DNA from: an uncultured Lachnospiraceae bacterium
Lineage (GTDB): Bacteria > Bacillota > Clostridia > Lachnospirales > Lachnospiraceae
Reading direction: 5' to 3'
NCBI GenBank assembly: GCA_947367855.1
Contig: CANBFE010000042.1
Span: 1 to 23,390 of the forward strand
Length of the DNA stretch: 23,390 bases
The notes below the pieces were generated by a model. It saw only the letters and a program-made list of their open reading frames with translations. It was not told the origin of the DNA and did not search any database. Of the stretch, positions 1 through 6,787 are shown piece by piece (within the stretch, counting starts at the first letter, position 1; the number at the start of each line of letters is the position of its first letter). A program made the position numbers and the translations under genes.

Positions 1-110
1 TTTCCGTTTTGGAATTTTCAGGGTTGCATTACTGTTGATTTGTCAAGGTTCAGTTTTGTTGTCTGCGGCTTTGTTTCCGCCGCTCCGTTGTTCTCGGTGA
101 CAACTCTGAT
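1..110 (-). other. Transcribed leader of a probable rRNA (or other stable RNA) operon, cut by the window edge
   Basis: This is the start of the transcript made by the three tandem promoters at 111-398 and read leftwards out of the window. No ORF with a ribosome site is visible. A GC-rich inverted pair (GCGGC/GCCGC, about 64-83) could form a hairpin. A TTGACA-like string at 41-46 lacks a -10 element at the right distance and sits in a context resembling a boxA antitermination site. The rRNA identity is inferred from promoter strength and number, because no 16S sequence is present. Confidence 0.4.
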
Positions 111-139
111 AGGATATCACATCTTCACTTTGTTGTCAA
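111..139 (-). promoter_or_regulatory. Tandem promoter P3 (sigma-A type)
   Basis: On the minus strand a perfect -35 TTGACA (134-139) is separated by 17 bp from a -10 TATCCT (111-116). An A-rich tract lies directly upstream of the -35 and resembles an UP element. This is the most downstream of three promoters facing the left window edge. Confidence 0.7.
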
Positions 140-223
140 CACCTTTTTTCAATTTTTTCCATTTTATTTTCTTTCTTATTCTCTTTCAAGAAAATGCAAT
201 GGCTAAATTTCAAGGCGGGTTTC

Positions 224-253
224 ATTTTATCATAACCCCTGGCTGCTTGTCAA
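224..253 (-). promoter_or_regulatory. Tandem promoter P2 (sigma-A type)
   Basis: On the minus strand -35 TTGACA (248-253) precedes -10 TAAAAT (224-229) with an 18-bp spacer, or 17 bp if ATAAAA is taken as the -10. The segment upstream of the -35 is an A-tract-rich block very similar to the one upstream of P3 (both contain ATTGAAAAAA), suggesting a duplicated promoter module. Confidence 0.65.
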
Positions 254-369
254 CATCTTTTTACATTTTTTTCAATTTCTTTTTCATTCCGCAAAATCAC
301 ATCTTCCTATAGAGCTCTGGCAATGGTACGGACTCATTGAAAATGTATATCATGTTCACGAGCTTGTTT

Positions 370-398
370 ATTTTAATAAAAAATACGCCAAATGTCAA
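370..398 (-). promoter_or_regulatory. Tandem promoter P1 (sigma-A type)
   Basis: On the minus strand -35 TTGACA (393-398), a 17-bp spacer and -10 TAAAAT (370-375) form a near-consensus promoter. It is the most upstream of three promoters in the same direction within 290 bp. No coding sequence begins between it and the left window edge. Confidence 0.65.
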
Positions 399-667
399 TA
401 CCTAATTTTCATTTCTTCAAAAGACTTTTTCCAAATCCACAAAAATATGCTATAACGAACAGAAAAATCAGATAACATCCTCCCGTGCCTTGCTGTTGCT
501 GTCAGACTCAAATGCAGGGCCAACCTCACAGATGTCCCTTTTTCAGTGACGGAAGCAATACTGCGCGCCAGATCATAAACACCTATGAAGTGCGCCCGGA
601 AACCAAAGAAGATTTCCGGTAGATGTAGAATTTCCGGAAGCCGAAAGACTTACCGGTCCCGGCTTAT
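399..667. other. Gene-free segment between the tRNA-Ser terminator and promoter P1
   Basis: No convincing ORF, RBS-start pair or known RNA is visible. The only structure is a set of short inverted repeats on the right side: CCGGAAA (596-602) can pair with TTTCCGG at 613-619 or with a second copy at 631-637. Their role is unknown. Confidence 0.5.
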
Positions 668-703
668 CAAAAAAGAAAGTATCGATTTCTCGATACTTTC
701 TTT
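668..703 (-). terminator. Rho-independent terminator of tRNA-Ser
   Basis: A perfect 14-bp inverted repeat (672-685 with 690-703) around a 4-nt loop is followed, in the minus direction, by a run of six U residues that begins inside the stem. It starts 14 nt beyond the 3' end of the tRNA, so the tRNA is probably a single-gene transcript. Confidence 0.85.
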
Positions 704-716
704 CCGATGCCTGAAA

Positions 717-804
717 CGGAGAAAGAGGGATTTGAACCCTCGCGCCGGTCACCCGACCTACACCCTTAGCAGGGGCGCCTCTTCGGCCTCTTGAGTATTT
801 CTCC
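717..804 (-). tRNA. tRNA-Ser (anticodon GCT)
   Basis: The minus strand folds as a class II tRNA. The acceptor stem is GGAGAAA/TTTCTCC (798-804 with 718-724) with discriminator G at 717. The D-arm is present, the anticodon stem is CGCCC/GGGTG, and the loop CTGCTAA carries anticodon GCT at 768-770. A long variable arm and a T-arm with GGTTCAAATCC follow. The long variable arm together with GCT identifies serine, reading AGC and AGU. The CCA end is not encoded, because the bases after the discriminator are TTT. A dedicated promoter lies upstream and a terminator downstream. Confidence 0.95.
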
Positions 805-864
805 TTAATCCGAACTGCATCAATATTATTTATCTGTCGCACCATAACTCATGGCACAACTATA

Positions 865-892
865 ATTATACACATGTATTCGCATTTGTCAA
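865..892 (-). promoter_or_regulatory. Promoter of tRNA-Ser
   Basis: Consensus -35 TTGACA (887-892) and -10 TATAAT (865-870) are separated by 16 bp on the minus strand, placing the start of transcription near 858, about 54 nt before the mature tRNA. Confidence 0.85.
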
Positions 893-901
893 TTCTTTTT
901 T

Positions 902-962
902 TGCATTTCTGCATTTTATTTATTTCTATTGTATTTCTGCGCTTTCTGCGTTGTATTTCTGC
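902..962. repeat. Short direct repeats TGYATTTCTGC in the gap between fumarase and tRNA-Ser
   Basis: The 11-mer TGTATTTCTGC occurs at 930-940 and 952-962, with a one-base variant TGCATTTCTGC at 902-912 and a partial copy (CTTTCTGC) around 942-949. The gap 805-1075 contains these repeats and the tRNA promoter; I see no gene there and no clear terminator for the fumarase operon. Confidence 0.4.
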
Positions 963-1075
963 CGCATTTATGTAGGAAAAAGATTTTTCTGCGCCTGCTT
1001 TATCACTTTGCGCCGCATCCGGACATCTGCCTGTTACCCTCCCCCCTCAACGGGAAAACACAGGCTGCAATCCCT

Positions 1076-1642
1076 TTACGCCTCAGTCCGGTCCTCTCTG
1101 CTGTATTCATGTATGGCTGTCTCGTACAAATCATTCCCTTTGGAATCCACAACTACAATTACAGGAAAATCCTTCACTTCCAACTTACGGACTGCCTCGG
1201 TTCCCAGATCGTCATAGGCAATGACCTCAGAAGCAATAATAGAACGCGAAAGCAGTGCCCCTGCTCCGCCTACTGCCGCAAAATAGACCGCTCCATTTCG
1301 TACAATGGCATCTTTTACTGCCTGACTCCGCTTTCCCTTTCCGACCATCCCTTTCAGTCCCATATCCAACAGCGCCGGGGCATACTTATCCATACGACTT
1401 GCAGTTGTAGGCCCAGCAGAGCCAATTACCCTTCCCTCTCTTGCCGGCGATGGTCCCATATAATAAATTACATTGTTGTTTACATCCAGAGGCAGCGCTT
1501 CATTAGCATCCATCGCTTCACTCATTCTTTTATGTGCGGCATCCCTGGCAGTATAAATAGTCCCTGTCAGATATACATAATCCCCTGCACAAAGAGAGGC
1601 AGCCTCCTCCCCTTCAAACGGCACCGTAATATGTCTGTCCAT
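1076..1642 (-). CDS. Fumarate hydratase class I, beta subunit (Fe-S hydro-lyase C-terminal domain)
   Basis: This 188-residue protein is the smaller subunit of a two-part Fe-S hydro-lyase. With the alpha subunit just upstream it should interconvert fumarate and malate in the cytoplasm. Family signatures visible are YYMGPSPAREG, GSAGPTTASRMD and the glycine-rich YFAAVGGAGAL segment, which match the beta domain of class I fumarases and of TtdB. The ORF opens six bases earlier with TTG, but the ATG at 1642 lies 6 nt behind a GGAGG and is preferred. It follows the alpha gene by 48 nt and is the last gene of the five-gene operon. L(+)-tartrate dehydratase cannot be excluded from sequence alone, although the general metabolic enzyme is more likely without tartrate transport genes nearby. 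Confidence 0.9.
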   Translation of the reverse strand: MDRHITVPFEGEEAASLCAGDYVYLTGTIYTARDAAHKRMSEAMDANEALPLDVNNNVIYYMGPSPAREGRVIGSAGPTTASRMDKYAPALLDMGLKGMVGKGKRSQAVKDAIVRNGAVYFAAVGGAGALLSRSIIASEVIAYDDLGTEAVRKLEVKDFPVIVVVDSKGNDLYETAIHEYSREDRTEA

Positions 1643-1690
1643 TCCCAACCTCCATTCTTATATAAAACACGGTTTAAGAACCCTCTGTCT

Positions 1691-2533
1691 CTATATTGTT
1701 CTGACAGCATGTCTGTTTACATGACAGCAGATATTGACTGCTACAGGCAGTCCGGCAATATGTGTCGGATAAGTGTTTATATTGACCGCCAATGCAGTGA
1801 TGGTTCCTCCCAGACCTCCCGGACCAATGCCGGAACAGTTAATCTTTTCCAGAATCTCCTTTTCCAGATCACAGACATATGGAATTTCGGAGTGACTGTT
1901 CACCGGCCGGGTCAGAGCAGCCTTTGCCATCAACGCGCACTTCTCAAATGTTCCCCCGATTCCGACTCCAACCACCAATGGAGGACATGCATTTGGCCCT
2001 GCCTCTTTCACTGCAGCCACCACGGCATTTTTTACTCCTTCAATCCCGTCTGCGGGCTTAAGCATAAAAATTCTGCTCATATTCTCACTGCCAAACCCTT
2101 TGGGCGCCACCGTAATCCTTACATCCTCCCCCGAAACAATGGAATAATGAATTACAGCCGGGGTATTGTCTTTGGTATTCTCCCGCAGAACAGGGTCCTT
2201 TACCACGGATTTTCTCAGAAAGCCGTCCACATAGCCCTGACGCACTCCTTCCTGAACCGCATCCTCCAAAAGGCCTCCCTCAAAGTGTACCTCCTGTCCG
2301 ATCTCAAGAAACACAACCGCCATGCCCGTATCCTGACATATGGGAATCATATCCCTTTCGGCTATTGCGGCATTCTCCTGAAGCTGCTCCAGTATCTGCC
2401 TGCCAAGGGGAGCCTCCTCCCTTTCCACTGCCCTGATCATGGCATCCTTCATATCCTTTGGTAGAAAGTGGTTGGCTTCAATACACATTTCCTTTACTGC
2501 TTCGGTAATTTTACTGACTTCTACACTTCTCAT
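1691..2533 (-). CDS. Fumarate hydratase class I, alpha subunit (Fe-S hydro-lyase N-terminal domain)
   Basis: This 280-residue protein is the cluster-binding subunit of the class I fumarase. Three cysteines sit in conserved settings expected to hold the [4Fe-4S] cluster: Cys66 in PICQDTG, Cys183 in NACPPLVVGVGIGG and Cys233 in NCSGIGPGGLGG. The length matches the separate alpha subunits of anaerobes, while E. coli FumA fuses the two parts. The start chosen is the ATG at 2533, 5-6 nt after AAAGGAG; the ORF also contains an upstream TTG at 2554 that would overlap the HIT gene. The gap to the HIT stop is 10 nt and the beta subunit follows, so co-transcription and stoichiometric production are likely. 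An oxygen-labile cluster enzyme fits a strict anaerobe. The tartrate dehydratase alternative applies here too. Confidence 0.9.
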   Translation of the reverse strand: MRSVEVSKITEAVKEMCIEANHFLPKDMKDAMIRAVEREEAPLGRQILEQLQENAAIAERDMIPICQDTGMAVVFLEIGQEVHFEGGLLEDAVQEGVRQGYVDGFLRKSVVKDPVLRENTKDNTPAVIHYSIVSGEDVRITVAPKGFGSENMSRIFMLKPADGIEGVKNAVVAAVKEAGPNACPPLVVGVGIGGTFEKCALMAKAALTRPVNSHSEIPYVCDLEKEILEKINCSGIGPGGLGGTITALAVNINTYPTHIAGLPVAVNICCHVNRHAVRTI

Positions 2534-2543
2534 TCCTGCTCCT

Positions 2544-2954
2544 TTACCCAACAATCTCTTTTTTCACGGCTTCCAGTTCTTCCTCAGTGCTTTCACCCGG
2601 AACCCAGTTAATCTGCTGACCGTCATCCCGGTATCTGGGAATCATATGAATATGAAAATGGGGCACCGTCTGCCCTGCCGCCTCTCCATTATTCTGTACA
2701 AGGTTTAAGCCGTCACATTGAAGCTTTTCCAACATGTTCACAGCCACCTTCTTGGCCACTGCCAACGCCCCTGCTGCGGTTTCCTCCGGCAGTTCAAAAA
2801 GATCTGCCGCATGCTCCCTTGGCAGAATCAGCGCATGCCCCCTGGTGGCAGGCGCGAGATCCAGAATCACCCGGAAATTTTCATCCAGATATAAAGTCTT
2901 GGATGGAATTTCCCCATTTGCTATTTTGCAGAATATGCAGTCATCCCTTTTCAT
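2544..2954 (-). CDS. HIT-family (histidine triad) nucleotide hydrolase or transferase
   Basis: This is a 136-residue cytoplasmic protein of the Hint branch. The family signature H-x-H-x-H is seen as PHFHIHMIPR (His99, His101, His103); the middle His normally forms the nucleotidyl intermediate. An N-terminal CIFCKIANGEIPS segment with Cys6 and Cys9 gives half of the zinc site found in many bacterial members. Relatives hydrolyse AMP-lysine, AMP-NH2 or dinucleoside polyphosphates; the substrate here is unknown. The ATG at 2954 is preceded by GGAGG at 7 nt. It lies 23 nt after the flavodoxin-SCP2 stop and 10 nt before the fumarase alpha start, in one operon, with no obvious functional tie to either. 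Confidence 0.93.
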   Translation of the reverse strand: MKRDDCIFCKIANGEIPSKTLYLDENFRVILDLAPATRGHALILPREHAADLFELPEETAAGALAVAKKVAVNMLEKLQCDGLNLVQNNGEAAGQTVPHFHIHMIPRYRDDGQQINWVPGESTEEELEAVKKEIVG

Positions 2955-2977
2955 TTTCTTGCCTCCAGATGTGTAAA

Positions 2978-3976
2978 TTAATTTACCTCAAATACAAACA
3001 GCTGATCCAGGGCCCTTAAAACCCCAAAATCTCCTTTTGCCTTCATAACGCCGGACATAAATGCCCTCTGAAATGTCATTCTCCCGTTGACAATATCCTC
3101 CATGGCAGCCTTCTCCAACTGCATTTCCACATCCGGCCGCTCAGAAACACCATAACTGCATTCAAGTCTTGCGCCGTTCACTGACAGAATAAGCTTTTTC
3201 TTCCTTTCCCCAATGCTGATGGCAAACTCGGCCCGCATCCCTGCCTGGGGCCGAAAGGCTTTCCTGATAACTGTAAGATACTCCTCTTCATTATCCGCCT
3301 CTTCCTCGCTGAGCATGTTGCGGAACAGGCTGGTAAGTTCCTGAATGTCCTTCTTCTGACGCTGTACATAGCCATCGTCTGACACATACTGGGACAACTG
3401 TTCCGTTTCCTGGGGAGTCAGATTTGTGCTCTTGGGAACTGCTATCTTCTGCTTTACCGCCTGATTACTGGCGGGAAAACATGCTATATGCTGGTTAATG
3501 GAACGATACATATTTTCGGCCTTCTTCTCGATTATCTTGACATACTGGTCATTCATCTCAAGCATAACCGTATTTTCGATATAGCCGCAGATTCCGCTGC
3601 AGGGCAGTCCTCCGAGAATTTCCCAGGCAGTGGACAGATTCAGCTTTGCCTCCCTCTCCCCATAAGTAGTGGACATTACCACTGGACACATATAAATATC
3701 TGCAAGCTTCTCCTTATCGCCAAAAAGCCAGCACGCATCCAGAAACTGCTGCATGTATCCTCCGATTCCATACCACTCGACAGTGGTTGCCAGAATGATT
3801 CCATCCGCATCTTTCAGCGTCTGGGGAAGCATTGGGATCGTATTTTTACATTCATACAGATTGTAACGTGTAACATTAACCCTGAGTTCCTCCAGAATTT
3901 CCTGCATTTTGTTGATAACAAACAGGGTAGGGTCATCGATAATCCCTCTCCCTCCGTAATAAATATTAATGTTCAA
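2978..3976 (-). CDS. Flavodoxin-like / NADPH-dependent FMN reductase-like protein fused to an SCP2-like domain
   Basis: This is a two-domain cytoplasmic protein of 332 residues. Residues 1 to about 190 resemble the flavodoxin/NAD(P)H:FMN oxidoreductase fold: a beta strand NINIYYGG, the strand DGIILATTVEWYGIGGYMQQFLD (equivalent to the PVYWGGMSG loop of iron-sulfur flavoproteins) and PVVMSTTYGERE. The usual Ser/Thr-rich phosphate loop after strand 1 is replaced by GGRGIIDDP, so FMN binding is uncertain. Residues about 225-331 resemble the SCP2 sterol- or lipid-carrier domain, with AMEDIVNGRMTFQRAFMSG followed by a KGDFG segment. The start is a TTG at 3976 with GAGGTG about 6 nt upstream. It lies 43 nt after the rhomboid gene in the same operon. 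A role in binding a hydrophobic redox substrate is inference only. Confidence 0.7.
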   Translation of the reverse strand: MNINIYYGGRGIIDDPTLFVINKMQEILEELRVNVTRYNLYECKNTIPMLPQTLKDADGIILATTVEWYGIGGYMQQFLDACWLFGDKEKLADIYMCPVVMSTTYGEREAKLNLSTAWEILGGLPCSGICGYIENTVMLEMNDQYVKIIEKKAENMYRSINQHIACFPASNQAVKQKIAVPKSTNLTPQETEQLSQYVSDDGYVQRQKKDIQELTSLFRNMLSEEEADNEEEYLTVIRKAFRPQAGMRAEFAISIGERKKKLILSVNGARLECSYGVSERPDVEMQLEKAAMEDIVNGRMTFQRAFMSGVMKAKGDFGVLRALDQLFVFEVN

Positions 3977-4019
3977 AGCCGCACCTCACACTTTTTCAAA
4001 TTACTGCCCGCACATCCCG

Positions 4020-4619
4020 TTATCCGGCCAGTCTTCCCCGGCCTTTCCTGCGCTGCACAAAAATCAGAACGCCGGATGCCAGAAAACCTGTAAGCAGTCC
4101 TCCCACATGGGCCGCATTGTCGATATTATGTCCGGTAAATCCACTGTAAAGCGAATACAGCACCATCAGCATCACCCTGGCAGGCGTCACATTCTCCATT
4201 TTTCTGTCCGAAAACAATACCATGGCAAGCAATACGCCATCCAGGCCAAAGACAGCCCCGCTGGCTCCCAGTGAAACGGAGATATCATTATTTACCACCT
4301 TGGCAAAAAATGACAGAAGATTTCCGCCGATGCCGGACAGCAGATATAGGAATGCATACTTAATATGCCCCAGTTCCCGTTCAATCATTGATCCCAGAAA
4401 AAACAGTATCAGCATATTGTTAAAAATATGATTCACTCCGCTGTGTAAAAACATTGCCCAGAAAATTCTGCCATACTCTTTGTTGATCAGAATCTCAAAA
4501 GCATCCAGTCTGCCCCTCTCATACAGCATTTCCCCTTTAAAACTGCACAGAATAAAAACCACTACATTTACGCTCACCAATCCTATCGTTACTATGGGCT
4601 GAAACTTCAATGCTTTCAA
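4020..4619 (-). CDS. Rhomboid-family intramembrane serine protease
   Basis: This is a six-helix membrane protein of 199 residues that should cleave transmembrane substrates within the bilayer. The catalytic Ser120 lies in the GxSG motif (GASGAVFG) and the partner His171 in NAAHVGGLLTGF. The family motif HSGVNHIFNNM (His59, His64, Asn67, Asn68) contributes the oxyanion-side residues. It has the minimal core with a short basic C-terminal tail and no extra domain. The reading frame has no ATG near its start; the TTG at 4619, 10 nt after GGAGG, is the only reasonable one. It is the first gene behind the promoter at 4659-4687 and leads an operon with flavodoxin-SCP2, HIT and fumarase genes. Substrate unknown; the neighbouring Tad pseudopilins are possible but unproven targets. 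Confidence 0.92.
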   Translation of the reverse strand: MKALKFQPIVTIGLVSVNVVVFILCSFKGEMLYERGRLDAFEILINKEYGRIFWAMFLHSGVNHIFNNMLILFFLGSMIERELGHIKYAFLYLLSGIGGNLLSFFAKVVNNDISVSLGASGAVFGLDGVLLAMVLFSDRKMENVTPARVMLMVLYSLYSGFTGHNIDNAAHVGGLLTGFLASGVLIFVQRRKGRGRLAG

Positions 4620-4658
4620 TGAGTTTGTTCCTCCAGGTATCTCTCCAGTGTAGAAACA

Positions 4659-4687
4659 ATTTTACCATATTCTCAGCCCTTTTTCAA
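4659..4687 (-). promoter_or_regulatory. Promoter of the rhomboid-fumarase operon
   Basis: On the minus strand -35 TTGAAA (4682-4687), a 17-bp spacer and -10 TAAAAT (4659-4664) preceded by TGG (extended -10). The start of transcription would fall near 4652, about 33 nt before the rhomboid start. It sits just after the stop of the FHA gene, and no terminator separates the two operons, so read-through from the Tad operon is possible. Confidence 0.65.
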
Positions 4688-4697
4688 TCAATACTCT

Positions 4698-5852
4698 TTA
4701 CCGGAAAACAAAAACTGCCTTTCCGAACCTTATTTCATCCCCTTCCTCCAACTTTTTCTTTTCATAAGGCTGCATTCGCTGACCGTTTCGAAAAGTACCG
4801 TTTGTTGAATTGAGATCCTCCAGATAAATTCTCCCCTCTTCCTTTATAATTCTGGCATGGATTCTGCTGACGGACGCATCCTCCAACACAAGATCCACCT
4901 CATCCTTTTTCTTTCCGATTGACATAACAGGTTTCTCCAGGCTTGCCAACAGCTTCCCTTCCGATGTGAGCAGCCGATGAGGCCTTTCTTCCGTTTCTGC
5001 CACTTCTTCAATATAGACCGTCCGGCCATAGGACGGACTGCTCTCATATACTGTCTGCTCCGCAACCGCATATCCGGTCATTGCCTGCTGCGTTGCCCGC
5101 TTGTACTCCTCCCGAAGTCTCTTGTTCCGGTTCCTTTTTCCGTCAATCAGTCCCAGTATCCCTTTTCTTCCGGAATCTTCCGTCTTTTCCAGGGAACCGG
5201 ATGCCTTTTCAGCCACTTCTGCAACCACCGCCACCGAAGCCTCCCCGGTCTCTTCCACCACCTTTTCTTCCAGTACAGTGCATACCAGTTCCGGTATCTT
5301 GCTTTCCTCCAGGCATCCCACATCCTCGAAGATCTGGGACTGCAGATAAACCTCACCATTACGCTCCAGACGTTCATACATACGGTATACACAATCCACA
5401 AGCCCGTCGTCATTATAGTCAATATGCTCCACCCAGAATTCCATTAGCTTCATAAAGGTGAATTCCCCTTCATAATAGGGAATATACAGAAAAGAAAACA
5501 CATTGCTTTCCAAATCCTGAAAGATCTGTTCCGGATACCAGACAATATTATTCATATCCAGAAGAAATCTCCCCAACTCCTTTTTAACCTGTTTGAGGCT
5601 CCATACAAAATCCCTCACCCACTCCCTTGTAATGCAGCGACTGCCATACAGAAGGGAGAGGTTCTGTTTTGAGGATATATTATAATAAAGATAGGCTTTT
5701 CCGTTTATGTAGCGCAGACTGCAGGGAAGCAGACCTTTAATCTGACATCTTCCCAGAATACAATACTGATATCTTCTTTCTTCAGGTACCTTATCCAACT
5801 GTATTCTCTCATAATTGCTGTTCAGGCTTCTTACATATTCAATATTCAGCAT
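4698..5852 (-). CDS. DUF6382-like protein with C-terminal FHA domain (Tad-locus associated)
   Basis: This is a 384-residue protein without signal peptide or membrane segment. Residues 1 to about 190 resemble the uncharacterised DUF6382 domain that accompanies Tad loci in Clostridia (from memory). A low-complexity Val/Glu/Ala linker follows. The last 85 residues form an FHA phosphothreonine-binding domain: SIGKKKDEVDLVL, SVSRIHARI and LNSTNGTFRNG contain the Ser, His and Asn residues that hold the phosphopeptide and fold. The usual Gly-Arg is Gly-Lys here. The ATG at 5852 overlaps the end of the TadE-like gene by 14 nt; a second ATG at 5879 lacks a better RBS. As last gene of the Tad operon it may link pilus assembly to Ser/Thr kinase signalling; no kinase is in the window. 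Confidence 0.8.
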   Translation of the reverse strand: MLNIEYVRSLNSNYERIQLDKVPEERRYQYCILGRCQIKGLLPCSLRYINGKAYLYYNISSKQNLSLLYGSRCITREWVRDFVWSLKQVKKELGRFLLDMNNIVWYPEQIFQDLESNVFSFLYIPYYEGEFTFMKLMEFWVEHIDYNDDGLVDCVYRMYERLERNGEVYLQSQIFEDVGCLEESKIPELVCTVLEEKVVEETGEASVAVVAEVAEKASGSLEKTEDSGRKGILGLIDGKRNRNKRLREEYKRATQQAMTGYAVAEQTVYESSPSYGRTVYIEEVAETEERPHRLLTSEGKLLASLEKPVMSIGKKKDEVDLVLEDASVSRIHARIIKEEGRIYLEDLNSTNGTFRNGQRMQPYEKKKLEEGDEIRFGKAVFVFR

Positions 5853-6306
5853 GCAGATTTCCTTCCCTTTCCATGGCATTCTTAAATTTGTGACATTTCC
5901 TGATAAAGGTAACCGGAGACAGACTGCAGTATTCGTACGCAGCTTTTACGCTCCACACACTGCTTCCTCCCCAGATCTTCCATCCCGGCAGCGGAAAGGA
6001 AAGTTCTCCTGTTCCTTTTGCGGAAAACCTGTTCATATGCAGGGAAGCATCCAATGATGTAATGCGCCACGCAACATACTTATCCCTGTACAGCGCCCCC
6101 AGACGTCCCTGTATCCCGGCTTCCAGTTCTTCCACATCCGAATCTGCCGCAAGACTGCCCCATAAGGCTATTGCTCCCAGGTCCTGTTCAAACAGGCACC
6201 TGTCATATTGAAACAACAATATATAGACAACAAAAAGTATTACCCCTACAACCATCGGAAAAACCAAAGCAGCTTCCACTGTAAGATAAGCATTCTTCTC
6301 TCTCAT
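5839..6306 (-). CDS. Small TadE-like pseudopilin
   Basis: This is a 155-residue protein with one N-terminal membrane helix (about residues 9-32) preceded by the TadE/pseudopilin signature LTVEAALVFPMVVGVILF. The rest is a short extracytoplasmic domain with a coiled stretch and a basic end. TadE-like proteins are minor pilins or pilus-associated membrane proteins processed by a prepilin peptidase. The frame is open far upstream, but the ATG at 6306, preceded by AAAGGGG 7 nt before, fits the hydrophobic start of the family. It lies 59 nt after the second prepilin peptidase and overlaps the FHA gene, so it is the penultimate member of the Tad operon. Confidence 0.8.
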   Translation of the reverse strand: MREKNAYLTVEAALVFPMVVGVILFVVYILLFQYDRCLFEQDLGAIALWGSLAADSDVEELEAGIQGRLGALYRDKYVAWRITSLDASLHMNRFSAKGTGELSFPLPGWKIWGGSSVWSVKAAYEYCSLSPVTFIRKCHKFKNAMEREGNLHAEY

Positions 6307-6365
6307 CCTCCATCCCCTTTCTGTTGACTCCAACTTTTTACCCCGGATATTCTGCTGACATGCCC

Positions 6366-6773
6366 TTATAACATGACGATGAGCCATGCCGCTGTCAAAA
6401 AAGGCAGAAACGGTATTCCCGTATTCCGTCCTGCCTTTCTCAGCGCCAACAGCAGAACAGAAAAAACTGCTGCCAAAAACAAGCTGATTCCGAAAATTAT
6501 GAAACTCTCCCCGGCTCCTGCTGTCATCCCCAGAAACAGAAGTACCACACCGTCTCCATATCCCGCCTTCCCCGTCACAAATGCCGTGAGTAAAAGGAAG
6601 ATTCCGGGCAGCATACCCCTGGCAATATCCGGATATCCATTCTTTTGGCAAATACAGGCTGCAGATGTCAGGACTCCCCCCATAACAAGGGTCCATACAG
6701 GCACCCTTCTGCTTCTGATATCCATAATACTGACGGCAAACAACCATACTCCCGTAATCAAATCAAACCACAT
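6366..6773 (-). CDS. Prepilin peptidase (A24 family), second copy of the Tad locus
   Basis: This is a compact membrane aspartic protease of 135 residues with about five or six helices. Both catalytic aspartates are in place: Asp18 in MDIRSRRVP and Asp74 in GKAGYGDGV. The second motif differs from the usual GxGDxK by having Gly-Val after GDG, and the Pro-Asn after the first Asp is Pro-Val. Start ATG at 6773 follows a purine-rich GGGAGGAGAGGAAT. The ORF is open further upstream, but those residues overlap the previous gene and are not hydrophobic. It sits between the two TadE-like genes, 14 nt after the larger one. Cleaving the pseudopilins, rather than Flp, is a reasonable but untested division of labour with the other peptidase at 14006-14500. 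Confidence 0.82.
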   Translation of the reverse strand: MWFDLITGVWLFAVSIMDIRSRRVPVWTLVMGGVLTSAACICQKNGYPDIARGMLPGIFLLLTAFVTGKAGYGDGVVLLFLGMTAGAGESFIIFGISLFLAAVFSVLLLALRKAGRNTGIPFLPFLTAAWLIVML

Positions 6774-6787
6774 ATTCCTCTCCTCCC

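Noticed and set aside
40..312. A 90-codon plus-strand ORF rich in Phe
   Set aside because: It covers the tandem promoters on AT-rich DNA; low-complexity Phe product and no ribosome site.
573..845. A 90-codon minus-strand ORF
   Set aside because: It runs through the tRNA-Ser gene and its terminator.
1016..1075. Inverted repeat GCCTGT/ACAGGC after the fumarase beta gene as a terminator
   Set aside because: The six-pair stem has a long loop and no U-run follows.
929..2464. A 511-codon plus-strand ORF
   Set aside because: It runs antisense through the fumarase genes, which have motifs and ribosome sites; its product is a Cys/His/Ser-rich sequence without any family resemblance.
5398..5440. EF-hand-like string DYNDDGLVD in the FHA protein
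   Set aside because: The twelfth loop position is Tyr instead of Glu and there is no second hand; it is probably part of the DUF6382-like helix.
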